A DNA stretch of 16,769 bases, from assembly GCA_945888535.1 (NCBI GenBank), contig CAMDAN010000049.1, positions 1 through 16,769 on the forward strand. Direction: 5' to 3'. The translations under genes were made by a program, and so were the position numbers. Shown here piece by piece: positions 7,617 through 15,216 of this stretch. The DNA comes from Bordetella parapertussis (GTDB taxonomy: Bacteria > Pseudomonadota > Gammaproteobacteria > Burkholderiales > Burkholderiaceae_C). The notes under the pieces are model-generated. The model was not told the origin of the DNA, ran no database searches, and saw nothing but the letters and a program-made list of their open reading frames with translations. Within the stretch, counting starts at the first letter, position 1. Each line of letters begins with the position of its first letter.

Positions 7617-7664
7617 GCTACGCCTGCTCACACAACATTAACGCATGAGCTTATGAGTTTGTAC
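7603..7664 (-). promoter_or_regulatory. Alternative leader stem competing with the tauA attenuator hairpin
   Basis: AAACTCAT (7609-7616) pairs perfectly with ATGAGTTT (7653-7660), and flanking GTAC (7603-7606) pairs with GTAC (7661-7664) across a 2-nt bulge. This gives a 12-bp imperfect stem. A 6-bp inner hairpin GCTCAT/GTGAGC can form within it. This fold uses the same bases as the left arm of the terminator-like hairpin at 7584-7616, so the two are mutually exclusive. CTCATGC (7612-7618) can also pair with GCATGAG (7643-7649). Confidence 0.45.
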
Positions 7665-7684
7665 GCTGGCTTCGTTTGGGAGTA

Positions 7685-7729
7685 GAGCCAGTTGAATGCC
7701 TTTATAGTGCCAGTTAAGCCGCGTAAACT
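7685..7729 (-). promoter_or_regulatory. Putative tauA promoter flanked by AACTGGC direct repeats
   Basis: A -10-like TATAAA lies on the minus strand at 7706-7701, with a poor -35 (TTTACG or AGTTTA, 15-17 nt upstream). It is bracketed by two direct copies of AACTGGC (minus strand, complements of 7709-7715 and 7687-7693), 22 bp apart, i.e. two helical turns. A related GTGCCA occurs at 7741 on the plus strand next to CTGGACTGG (7733-7741). These could be regulator sites. With the features listed around it, this describes the 304-bp tauA/SulP intergenic region. Confidence 0.35.
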
Positions 7730-7775
7730 GCACTGGACTGGTGCCAAACAAATGCGCAATTTGGTGCGTTTTTCA

Positions 7776-7810
7776 TTGGTAATTATTCCAAAGTCGGTAT
7801 CAAAAATACC
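7776..7810 (+). promoter_or_regulatory. Dyad elements upstream of the SulP gene
   Basis: Two inverted repeats lie here: TTGG-N8-CCAA (7776-7791) and GGTAT-N5-ATACC (7796-7810). A weak promoter-like pair, TTGGTG (7761-7766) and TATTCC 17 nt later, overlaps the first dyad. These are plausible regulator or promoter elements for the permease gene, but nothing identifies the binding protein. Confidence 0.25.
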
Positions 7811-7872
7811 TGCGATATGTGTCACTACAACAGAATGCGGTTACGGGTTTATCCCTAGGAGAAAATGCAAGC

Positions 7873-9615
7873 ATGAAAATTGATTTAAGCGCGTGGCTGC
7901 CCTTCTTGCGTTGGTGGCCTCGCGTGAATCGCACGACCACACGCGCTGACCTTATCGCGGGATTGACCGGTGGATTGATATTGGTGCCGCAAGGAGTGGC
8001 CTTTGCCACGATTGCTGGCATGCCCCCGGAGTACGGTTTGTATGCGGCGATGCTGCCGGCAGTGGTTGCTGCGCTGTGGGGCTCGTCGTGGCATTTGGTG
8101 TCGGGCCCGACGACCGCCATTTCGATTGTGGTCTTTGCCACCATGAGTCCTTTGGCGGAGGCTGGTAGCGCTGCGTATGTGCAACTGGTCTTGTCGCTGA
8201 CTTTTTTGGTTGGCGTGGTTCAGCTCTTACTCGGCGTATTTCGGTTTGGCACCTTGGTCAATTTTGTTTCCCACACGGTGGTGGTCGGCTTTACAGCGGG
8301 CGCTGCGGTGTTGATTGCAGCAAGTCAGGTGAAGAATTTTTTTGGTATCGCCATTCCCCGTGGTTCTTCCGTAGCCAAAGTTTTACAAGGCCTGGTAGAA
8401 CACGCCGGACACATCAATCTTTTTATCACCGCTGTAGCCGTCGTTACGGTGGTGAGTTGTGTTGCGGCCAAGCGTTGGTGGCCCAAAGTACCGCACATGA
8501 TTGTGGGCATGGTCAGCGGCAGCGTGTTGGCTTTTGGGTTAAACGCGCAATGGGGCTTGGAGTTAACGGGGATCACCAGCATTGGCGCGTTGCAGATTGG
8601 CTTGCCACCCTTGTCGATGCCAGACTTAAGCGCAAGTACCTTGCAGCAGTTGGCACCCATTGCTTTCGCAGTGGCGCTTTTGGCGCTGACCGAGGCCGTA
8701 TCCATCGCTCGGGCAATGGCGCTCAAAAGCGGGCAGCGGATCGATGGCAATCAAGAGTTCATCGGCCAAGGCCTGTCGAATTTAGCAGGCAGTTTTTTCT
8801 CGGGCTATGCGTCAAGCGGCTCCTTTAACCGCAGCGGACTCAATTTAGCCGCGGGTGCCAAAACGCCTTTGGCCGCAGTCTATTCCGCCGTTTTTTTGCT
8901 GTTGATCATGTTGTTTTTAGCGCCCTTGGCAAAGTACTTACCTGTGGCTGCGATGGCCGGAATCTTGTTTGTGGTGGCCTGGGGTTTGATTGACTTTCAC
9001 GCTATCGGCGAGACTATGCGCGCCAGCCGTTCAGAGGCTGCGATTTTGTTTGCCACACTGATTGCGACCTTAACCATCGAGTTGGAATTTGCCATTTACA
9101 TCGGCGTGGGCCTGTCTTTGCTGATGTACCTCAAGCGCACTTCTCAACCCGGCTTAGATGACGTCAAGCCGGTGCCCGGCCAAATGCCGCCCGCCTTTAG
9201 TGACAGCACAGGCTTGGGGGATTGCCCACAGCTCAAAATTGTTCGTATCAATGGCTCGATCTTTTTCGGAGCGGCTAACCATCTTCAAGAAGCCTTGCAA
9301 CGCATCGACGAGACCGAGCCGCAACATACGCACGTCTTGCTGGTTGCATCCGGTATCAATTTTGTAGATCTCACCGGAGCGCACAAGCTGGCCCAAGAAG
9401 CCCAGCGCCGACGCCTAATGGGTGGTGCGCTGTACCTCTTTAACGTCAAAGAGGAACCAATGGAGATGCTGCGTCGCAGTGGCGCTTATGAAACGATTGG
9501 TGCAGACAATTTCTTTGCGATGGGCGACGATGTTATGTCCACATTGAAGGGCCGATTGAATCAAAGCATCTGTAGCCGATGCACCGCTCGGGTTTTTTCG
9601 CCTTGCAAGGCTTAG
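7873..9615 (+). CDS. SulP-family inorganic anion (sulfate-type) permease with C-terminal STAS domain
   Basis: This 580-residue inner-membrane transporter has an N-terminal DLIAGLTGGLILVPQGVAFA, the SulP/SLC26 signature, followed by PPEYGLYAAMLP and HLVSGPTTAIS. About a dozen membrane segments run to about residue 430, followed by a cytoplasmic STAS domain (about 450-560, starting LKIVRINGSIFFG). It ends in a Cys-containing tail (SICSRC). The ATG at 7873 has AGGAG 11 nt upstream; an in-frame GTG at 7819 lacks a ribosome site. Family substrates include sulfate, bicarbonate and dicarboxylates. Being divergent from a sulfonate importer suggests sulfate or another sulfur oxyanion, but this is not proven. 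Its stop codon overlaps that of the convergent CapA-like gene. Confidence 0.9.
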   Translation: MKIDLSAWLPFLRWWPRVNRTTTRADLIAGLTGGLILVPQGVAFATIAGMPPEYGLYAAMLPAVVAALWGSSWHLVSGPTTAISIVVFATMSPLAEAGSAAYVQLVLSLTFLVGVVQLLLGVFRFGTLVNFVSHTVVVGFTAGAAVLIAASQVKNFFGIAIPRGSSVAKVLQGLVEHAGHINLFITAVAVVTVVSCVAAKRWWPKVPHMIVGMVSGSVLAFGLNAQWGLELTGITSIGALQIGLPPLSMPDLSASTLQQLAPIAFAVALLALTEAVSIARAMALKSGQRIDGNQEFIGQGLSNLAGSFFSGYASSGSFNRSGLNLAAGAKTPLAAVYSAVFLLLIMLFLAPLAKYLPVAAMAGILFVVAWGLIDFHAIGETMRASRSEAAILFATLIATLTIELEFAIYIGVGLSLLMYLKRTSQPGLDDVKPVPGQMPPAFSDSTGLGDCPQLKIVRINGSIFFGAANHLQEALQRIDETEPQHTHVLLVASGINFVDLTGAHKLAQEAQRRRLMGGALYLFNVKEEPMEMLRRSGAYETIGADNFFAMGDDVMSTLKGRLNQSICSRCTARVFSPCKA

Positions 9616-10559
9616 CGTAATCCCGCTGGTTTAGGAATTCCACCAGGCCCTATTTTTGCGATGTGAACTTCTACTTTGTGAACGCCGCTGCGGCCCAGCT
9701 CCATGCGCAAGGCCCAGCCGATGTTGTTGACGGGGTCACTAAAGCCGTCAAAAACAAAGTTGCCCAAGCTGTAAAAAATGGGTTTGCCTTGGTAGGTTTC
9801 GGTGTCTTGCACTTGGTGCGGGTGGCCACCGATCACAGCGTCTGCGCCAGCGTCAATCATGAGGCGGGCCAATTTTCTTTGGCGCTCGTTGGCAATCGGG
9901 TCTTCCCAACCCCAGTGCATGATGGGGATCACCACGTCGGCTTTATATTGACTGCGGGCGGCTTTAATATCGCGCACCACTTGAGCGTCTTCACTCCACG
10001 CCACACCGGGCTTGTCGGTATCGGCCTCGAAGGTTCGGGGTTGAAACTCGTCGTAGCCCAAGATGGCCACACGCAAACCTTTGCGTTCGACAATCCACGG
10101 GGTATGGGCTTTGGCGAGGTTCATCCCGCCGCCATAAACACCCAAGCCCGCTTTATCAAGAAGACCGAGCATTTGCGCGAACGCTTGGGGACCAAAATCA
10201 CCAGAGTGGTTGTTGGCAAGTCCCACGGCGTCGAAGTGGCGCTTGAGAAACTTCAGGCTTTTGGGCGAGACGCGAAACACATTGGGTTTATCTTCTTCGG
10301 GAGACCCAATGGTTGCGACCACGCACTCCAAGTTGCCAATGCGGATATCGGCGTTTTTAAAAAGGTTAGCGAAGCCGGCAAAAGGGTCCTTGCCTTTGCG
10401 CATGGCTTGGCTTGGGCCGTCTTCCAACATGATGTCGCCCACAACAACTAAAGAAACGGTGGAGTTCGCAGCAGTTGTTTGTGCGAAAGCGTGGGTCATG
10501 CAGAAGCCGAAAATAAAGGCCAAGACAGCTCTCTGCCCTGAAGCGATGCGCGCGTTCAT
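9612..10559 (-). CDS. Secreted CapA-family (PGA_cap) metallophosphatase-like protein
   Basis: This 315-residue protein has a signal peptide (hydrophobic residues about 11-26, likely cleavage after AFA before QTT). A CapA/PgsA-type domain follows: VVVGDIMLEDG (G41-D42), GNLECV near 76-80, ANNHSGDFG near 115, then HWGWE and DAVIGGHPHQVQ. These motifs line the metal site of the calcineurin-like CapA fold. Classical CapA takes part in poly-gamma-glutamate capsule export, but most bacterial homologues are uncharacterised and no capB/capC genes are nearby, so a capsule role is not supported here. Its ATG overlaps the upstream small gene's stop (ATGA). The 3' end overlaps the SulP stop. Confidence 0.85.
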   Translation of the reverse strand: MNARIASGQRAVLAFIFGFCMTHAFAQTTAANSTVSLVVVGDIMLEDGPSQAMRKGKDPFAGFANLFKNADIRIGNLECVVATIGSPEEDKPNVFRVSPKSLKFLKRHFDAVGLANNHSGDFGPQAFAQMLGLLDKAGLGVYGGGMNLAKAHTPWIVERKGLRVAILGYDEFQPRTFEADTDKPGVAWSEDAQVVRDIKAARSQYKADVVIPIMHWGWEDPIANERQRKLARLMIDAGADAVIGGHPHQVQDTETYQGKPIFYSLGNFVFDGFSDPVNNIGWALRMELGRSGVHKVEVHIAKIGPGGIPKPAGLR

Positions 10560-10975
10560 TGAGACACCTCTTGCAAAGCGCAGCGGTACATCAACTCTTT
10601 ACCGAGCAAAGGGGAGTACACCGAGACCCTGCCGGTCAGTGCGTCCTCGGCGGCAGCCCTTACAACTTTGGGTTGAATAAATTGGGTGTGTTGCATGATC
10701 ACGGGTTGGCGGCGAGTGTTGTAGTAAACGTAAAGATTAACGCTCTCTACGCGCTCACCTTCACCTAAAACGATTGCCTTGAAACGAAACCGGTTTCCAA
10801 TGGGAACGCCCTCAACCGCATAAGGGTCAGACGCCAGCGCAAAGACTCGGTGGTGTATTTCCGAATTCACTTCAAAAGTGCACTGCAGTTGCGGCTTGGC
10901 CCAAGCAGCACAAGGCAATAACAAAGCCAGTGCGGTAGCGCATCTGTAGCGCTGAAGTAATGAAAAAAAGGACAC
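10556..10975 (-). CDS. Small exported protein of unknown function (GTG start)
   Basis: I do not recognise this 139-residue protein. It begins with a charged RYR segment and a hydrophobic stretch ATALALLLPCAAWA, a likely signal peptide cleaved before KPQLQCTF. The mature part, about 110 residues, is probably beta-rich, with two Cys (one near each end) that could form a disulfide. The open frame extends to 11140, but that would overlap the divergent MAPEG gene. The GTG at 10975 has GGAGG 4 nt upstream and places the signal peptide correctly. It overlaps the CapA-like gene by 4 bp, so the two are co-translated and may act together in the periplasm. No function is proposed. Confidence 0.7.
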   Translation of the reverse strand: MSFFSLLQRYRCATALALLLPCAAWAKPQLQCTFEVNSEIHHRVFALASDPYAVEGVPIGNRFRFKAIVLGEGERVESVNLYVYYNTRRQPVIMQHTQFIQPKVVRAAAEDALTGRVSVYSPLLGKELMYRCALQEVSQ

Positions 10976-11054
10976 GCATCCTCCAAAAAATAAGTGAGCA
11001 GATAGTAGCGCAAACGCTTGCTTAGAATGGTTCAAACTCACAACAGGAGACTTT

Positions 11055-11462
11055 ATGACTATCGCCAACACCACCGTACTGATTGCCGCGCTGATGCCGG
11101 TTTTAACCATGGGCTTAGCCAAAGCCAGCATGGCCGGCAAAAAACGCAGCGAAGGGGGCTATGACAACAGCAACCCCCGTGCCTTTGCGGCCTCGCAAGA
11201 AGGATGGCGCGCTCGCGCGGTTGCCGCACAAAACAATAGTTTTGAAGCCTTGCCCTTGTTTGTTTTTGCGGTGCTGGCCGCGCAGATGGCAGGTCTTGAC
11301 CAAGTCCGTACCGATCAGCTTGCGATAGCTTTTATTGGCGTTCGCATTGTCTACACCGCTTTGTATCTGGCCAATGTGGCGGCCTTACGAACCGTGGTGT
11401 GGTCCGCAGGACTGGGCCTAACAGTCGCTATTTTCTCGCCAACGCTTTCCCTGTTGTTCTAA
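11055..11462 (+). CDS. MAPEG-family membrane protein
   Basis: This 135-residue protein has about four hydrophobic segments: an N-terminal TM, then a polar loop ending RARAVAAQNNSFEALPLFVF, and three further segments. The R-A-x-x-A-x-x-N-x-x-E pattern is the glutathione-contact signature of MAPEG (membrane-associated proteins in eicosanoid and glutathione metabolism) proteins. Bacterial members are trimeric inner-membrane proteins, some with glutathione transferase activity. AGGAG lies 5 nt before the ATG. It stands alone on the plus strand, divergent from the small exported protein and convergent with the TSUP gene (15 bp between stops). No link to sulfonate metabolism is evident. Confidence 0.88.
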   Translation: MTIANTTVLIAALMPVLTMGLAKASMAGKKRSEGGYDNSNPRAFAASQEGWRARAVAAQNNSFEALPLFVFAVLAAQMAGLDQVRTDQLAIAFIGVRIVYTALYLANVAALRTVVWSAGLGLTVAIFSPTLSLLF

Positions 11463-11477
11463 ATTTCAATCTGTACC

Positions 11478-12263
11478 TTAGCCTGCGCTGCCAATCAGTT
11501 GGAAGAGGGCGCGGGCAACGGTGATGACGGCTAACAGCATCAACAGGCGCAACACCAAGCGACGGAACTGTTGGGGTGTCGTGTGGGTAAAAAAGCGCTG
11601 ACCGACTAACATTCCGCCTGCCATGGGAACGGCCATGAACAAGGCCATGGATAACGCGCTCCAGCCAAGCAAAGGAGCGCCCACTTCAGTGCTGACTGGC
11701 ATGACCGCAGCGCACAATAACGCATACAAGTCGCCAAAGAAAAACAAGAGCACCAAGGTTGCGCGCATGGCAATGGCAGGCAAAGGCGTTGCGCTCATCA
11801 TGGCCGCGACGACCAGACCGCCCATCGCCGTCAAACCATTGATCAGCCCAGCAACCAAACCCGTGAGCAAGCGAAATAAACGGGTGGGACTGCCATGCCA
11901 TTGCAGCCCCTGGAGTTGGACGCCGACAAGCACCACCAAAACCGTACCGATGAGCAAACGCACATAGTTCTCTGGAACAAAATTAAGCACGGCTATTCCT
12001 AGAGGAATGCAAAGCGTGTTGCCCAACAGTAACCAACTGAGCCAGGAAAAATCGGCTTGCTTGATGGCCTGACGCAACAAGGTAAGACTTGCCAGAATTT
12101 CCAAAATAAAGATCGGAGGAATCACTTGGGCAGGTGAAAGCACCAAGGACAGGCCTGAGACACACAAGGCAGAAAATCCAAAACCGGAAAACCCGCGCGC
12201 CACTCCGCCAATAAAAACCATCGCGCAAAAATACACCCATTCGATAACGGAAAGATCAGCCAA
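11478..12263 (-). CDS. TauE/SafE-type (TSUP) anion exporter, TTG start
   Basis: This 261-residue integral membrane protein of the TSUP family has the hallmark GGVARGFSGFGFSAL after the first segment and a matching second-half repeat around GLVAGLINGLTAMGG. It has about eight membrane segments. Members next to sulfonate-degradation genes are thought to export sulfite or sulfoacetate. The frame is open to 12410 inside the ligase gene. The TTG at 12263 has AAGG 6 nt upstream, overlaps the ligase stop by 8 bp and gives a normal family N-terminus. A GTG at 12236 is the alternative start. It is the last gene of the IclR-TctC-SauS-SauT operon, which supports sulfite efflux downstream of C-S bond cleavage; substrate assignment is inference. 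Confidence 0.85.
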   Translation of the reverse strand: MADLSVIEWVYFCAMVFIGGVARGFSGFGFSALCVSGLSLVLSPAQVIPPIFILEILASLTLLRQAIKQADFSWLSWLLLGNTLCIPLGIAVLNFVPENYVRLLIGTVLVVLVGVQLQGLQWHGSPTRLFRLLTGLVAGLINGLTAMGGLVVAAMMSATPLPAIAMRATLVLLFFFGDLYALLCAAVMPVSTEVGAPLLGWSALSMALFMAVPMAGGMLVGQRFFTHTTPQQFRRLVLRLLMLLAVITVARALFQLIGSAG

Positions 12264-13800
12264 GCAGCACCTTGCATTCCGGTAAGTCCGGTAATTTAAG
12301 CCTTTGCACCTTGCCTGAGGGGCCCCGAGGCAGGTCTTGAACCATGCAGAAATACCTTGGAGTTTTAAACCGACCCAAAAGCGAGGTGCAGTGCTCGCGC
12401 AAAAGGGCATCGGTCACCAAATGCCCTTCGCGGGCAATCACGCAGACCAAGATGTCCTGCCCATAGTGGGGGTCAGGAACACCAACGGCTGCTGCGTCTA
12501 AAACGCCAGGGTGGCGGAGCAGCACTTCATCGATTTCGCGCGGTGCGATATTTTCCCCGCCCTTGATGATGAGCTCTTTGATGCGACCGGTGATGAAGAA
12601 AAAACCATCACTATCGCGGTGGCCCAAATCACCCGTTCGCAACCAACCGTCGGGCGTGAAGCTTTCGCGTGTAGCCGTTTCATTTTTGTAATAGCCTTGC
12701 ATGACCTGCGGTCCGCGGATCGCCACTTCACCCGTGACGCCATCGGCGACCCCTTGAAACGCTGAGTCGATCACACAGGCCTCGCACCCCGAGGCTTTGC
12801 CCACCGAGCCGAGTTTGCGTTCTTTGCGAACCAGCGGGTTAGAAAACGCGGGCGCAACCGTTTCGGTCAGGCCCATGGTTTCAATGATGCCAATGCCAAA
12901 CTTGGCTTCAAACGCTTGGAGGTGCGCTGGCGGGAGTGCTGCAGAAGCGCTGCGACAAAACTGAATACGGGCCGTTTGCGAAACGTCTGGGGCCACGCCT
13001 TCAAGCAAATAAGAAATCATGGTGGGAACCACATTGATCCATGTGCATTGCGTCTGCAACGCCTGTTGCCAAAAACGCGCCGCTGAAAATTTTGGTGGCA
13101 TGGCAAGGCTACCGCCATGAAACAAAGGCGCCAACATGGTGACGGCAAATGCGTTGATGTGGTACAGCGGCAAGACCGCTAGCACGCGGTCTTGTGCGGT
13201 TAAAGCATGCTCTGCGCTAATGGACGCAGCGTTGGCGGTGAGGTTGGCCTGCGATAGCAAAACCCCTTTGGGTACGCCTGTGGTACCAGAGGTGTACATG
13301 AGGAGCGCATGGTCTTTGAGCGTCACGGAGTGTGCTGGGTGAACAGGTAGTTTGTTGGCGTCTTCAGTGAATGAATGGGTATGCGCGTCACAGACCCACA
13401 ATGCGATGTCACGAGGAATCTTTAAAAGAACTCGGCGAACGGTCTCAGCCCATTCGGGGCTGGCAATGACCAGCGTGCAGTCGGAATGGTTCAGGACATA
13501 GCCCATTTGCTCTTCGCTACTGAGCAAGTTCACGGGGTTTACGCACCAACCGCCATGCATCGCGCCAAGCAACAACTGTAAAGTCGTTAAACCATTGGGC
13601 ATGACCAAAGAAACGGTTTCACCCGGTGCAGCGCCATGGACGCGTAACAGCGCAGCCACCTGTTGGCAACTGTGGGCCAACGCAGCAAAGGTGATCTGTT
13701 GCGGCCCTTCCGTCTCTAAGGCGTAAACCGCATTTGGGCGCTCGCGGACTTGTCGCTCTACCAGTGCGCGAACGGTAGTCAAAGAAGCGGGCTCTGTCAT
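12256..13800 (-). CDS. sauT: AMP-forming acyl-CoA ligase; likely sulfoacetate-CoA ligase SauT
   Basis: This is a 514-residue ANL-superfamily enzyme. The phosphate loop YTSGTTGVPKG lies at 169-179. It also has the A5-type ETMGLTE, WLRTGDLG, the hinge GRIKELIIKGGENIAP and the catalytic Lys K497 in PSGKVQR. It activates a carboxylate with ATP to the CoA thioester. The neighbour is an acylating aldehyde dehydrogenase joined by an ATGA overlap. This pairing matches SauT-SauS of the Cupriavidus necator sulfoacetate pathway (Weinitschke and colleagues, from memory). In that pathway sulfoacetate becomes sulfoacetyl-CoA. A fatty-acid or oxalate-type substrate cannot be excluded from motifs alone. The downstream TSUP exporter and the sulfonate genes elsewhere in the window favour the sulfoacetate reading. 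Confidence 0.72.
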   Translation of the reverse strand: MTEPASLTTVRALVERQVRERPNAVYALETEGPQQITFAALAHSCQQVAALLRVHGAAPGETVSLVMPNGLTTLQLLLGAMHGGWCVNPVNLLSSEEQMGYVLNHSDCTLVIASPEWAETVRRVLLKIPRDIALWVCDAHTHSFTEDANKLPVHPAHSVTLKDHALLMYTSGTTGVPKGVLLSQANLTANAASISAEHALTAQDRVLAVLPLYHINAFAVTMLAPLFHGGSLAMPPKFSAARFWQQALQTQCTWINVVPTMISYLLEGVAPDVSQTARIQFCRSASAALPPAHLQAFEAKFGIGIIETMGLTETVAPAFSNPLVRKERKLGSVGKASGCEACVIDSAFQGVADGVTGEVAIRGPQVMQGYYKNETATRESFTPDGWLRTGDLGHRDSDGFFFITGRIKELIIKGGENIAPREIDEVLLRHPGVLDAAAVGVPDPHYGQDILVCVIAREGHLVTDALLREHCTSLLGRFKTPRYFCMVQDLPRGPSGKVQRLKLPDLPECKVLLG

Positions 13801-15215
13801 GCGCGGCCGAATTTTGAAAAGTAACTTCCAAAAATAGCGTCTTCGCTTGGCATGCGCTCGGCGATCGGGCGTGAGATGCGCGTGATATTGAGGTAGTGGC
13901 GGTAGTTCATGTTGTCTGAAAAATTATTCTTACCCCACGTGCCACAACCCATCGACAGTGAAAACGGCAAGCCGTTGTCAAAACTTCCGCCTGTAGCAAT
14001 GCAATGTGCTTGGTCGACGATGACGCGCGATACAGGCAGTTCAAGACCTAAGCGCAGCGCGCGTTCAGGCAACGCGCTGTGCAAGCCCACAGAATGTCCT
14101 GCGCCTTGAAAGGCGTAAATCTCATTCACACGGGCCATCGCTTGTTCAAAGTCGCGTGCGCCATACAGCGTCAAAACAGGGCAGAGTTTTTCTCCTGAAA
14201 AAGGATGCTCAGGACCTACGCTGCTTTCTTCGACCAAAAGAATGTGCGGCTGGCGTGCGGCAATATCTGTCAGGCCCGCACGCTGTGCAACGGTAGCGGC
14301 AGATTGACCAATCACATCGCTGGAGAGTTTGCCGTTGGGCCACATGACCGCTTGCAACTTTTCTTTTTCTGCCTGCGTGAGAAGCACGGCGCCTAATCCT
14401 TGGAGTGCAGCAAGGGTCACGCCCCGAATAGCATCCACCACCACCAAACTGTTTTCAGAGGAGCAGCTGGTGGCGTTGTCAAACGTCTTGGAGCGAATAA
14501 TGCGTTCGCTTGCCAGAGCCACATCGGCCGTTTCATCAACGATGCCTGCAACATTGCCTGCGCCCACGCCAAACGCGGGCGTACCGCTTGCGTAAGCAGC
14601 GCGCACATTGGCTTGAGAGCCAGTGGCAACTACCAGATCACACGCCGCCATCAAAGCGTAGGTTGCGGCTTTGCTGATGGGAGCGGGAAGCAGTTGAACC
14701 AAATCGCGTGGCGCACCAATCCGATCGAACTCGGCATGAATAAATTGCAGTAAGCGCGCGCTGGTCGCCCACCCTTTGGGCGAAGGCGCAACGATAACTG
14801 CGTTGCGGCCTTTGAGGGCGTTGATGATTTTGTTGGCGGGCGTTGCCGCTGGATTGGTGGAAGGCGTGATGGCGCAGACCACGCCGACTGGGCGCGCAAT
14901 TTCCGTGATGCCAAGTGCCGTATCTTCCGCGATCACACCGACTGATTTCGCACCCTGCAAGTCCCGCAAAAGCCCAAACGTTTTGCGGTAATTTTTACGC
15001 ACCTTGTCTTCAACGTTTCCTATCCCGGTATCTGTAACCGCCAACTCGGCGAGCTCGCGGTTGCGTGCCGGTTCAATCATGGCCCACCCGGCTGCGGCCA
15101 CCAATTCGTCGACTCGCGCTTGGTTGTAGTTATTTGCAATCTGCTGGGCTGCCCGCGCACGGACCAGCAATGCGCTGACCTGTGCGTTGGCTTCTTTGTC
15201 TATCGAAATGTGCAT
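13797..15215 (-). CDS. sauS: CoA-acylating aldehyde dehydrogenase; likely sulfoacetaldehyde dehydrogenase SauS
   Basis: This is a 472-residue member of the acylating aldehyde dehydrogenase group, related to the N-terminal half of AdhE and to EutE. Visible parts are the PVGVVCAITPSTNP cofactor segment, GVGAGNVAGIVDETAD, and the catalytic Cys C251 in ATSCSSENS. It interconverts a CoA thioester and an aldehyde with NAD(P)H. SauS reduces sulfoacetyl-CoA to sulfoacetaldehyde. The ATG at 15215 lies one base past the upstream stop; no clear ribosome site is present, so coupled translation is likely. In-frame ATG (15239) and TTG (15248) starts lie inside the binding-protein gene. The ATGA overlap with the ligase indicates one functional unit. 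Alternatives are other C2-C4 CoA-linked aldehydes. Confidence 0.76.
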   Translation of the reverse strand: MHISIDKEANAQVSALLVRARAAQQIANNYNQARVDELVAAAGWAMIEPARNRELAELAVTDTGIGNVEDKVRKNYRKTFGLLRDLQGAKSVGVIAEDTALGITEIARPVGVVCAITPSTNPAATPANKIINALKGRNAVIVAPSPKGWATSARLLQFIHAEFDRIGAPRDLVQLLPAPISKAATYALMAACDLVVATGSQANVRAAYASGTPAFGVGAGNVAGIVDETADVALASERIIRSKTFDNATSCSSENSLVVVDAIRGVTLAALQGLGAVLLTQAEKEKLQAVMWPNGKLSSDVIGQSAATVAQRAGLTDIAARQPHILLVEESSVGPEHPFSGEKLCPVLTLYGARDFEQAMARVNEIYAFQGAGHSVGLHSALPERALRLGLELPVSRVIVDQAHCIATGGSFDNGLPFSLSMGCGTWGKNNFSDNMNYRHYLNITRISRPIAERMPSEDAIFGSYFSKFGRA

Positions 15216-15216
15216 A

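Noticed and set aside
7618..7638. Tiny leader peptide ATG..TAG (six codons, with one Cys codon) upstream of tauA
   Set aside because: No Shine-Dalgarno sequence and far too short to distinguish from chance; the hairpin competition does not need it.
7569..7872. Known guanidine riboswitch (ykkC, mini-ykkC or guanidine-III) upstream of tauA
   Set aside because: I could not find the paired ACGR loops of mini-ykkC or recognisable conserved cores of the other classes. A covariance-model search would be decisive.
9612..9615. Overlapping stop codons of the SulP and CapA-like genes as a special regulatory feature
   Set aside because: Tight convergent ends are common in compact bacterial genomes, and no terminator or other signal is visible there.
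9663..10451. Long plus-strand open frame opposite the CapA-like gene (262 codons)
   Set aside because: It is an antisense shadow of a gene with recognisable motifs and a signal peptide.
11008..11023. LacI/PurR-like operator (GCAAACGCTTGC) between the MAPEG gene and the small exported protein gene
   Set aside because: It is an imperfect palindrome with no LacI-family gene in the window and no supporting second site; it may be chance.
10976..11140. N-terminal extension of the small exported protein
   Set aside because: It would overlap the divergent MAPEG gene by 86 bp and bury the signal peptide internally.
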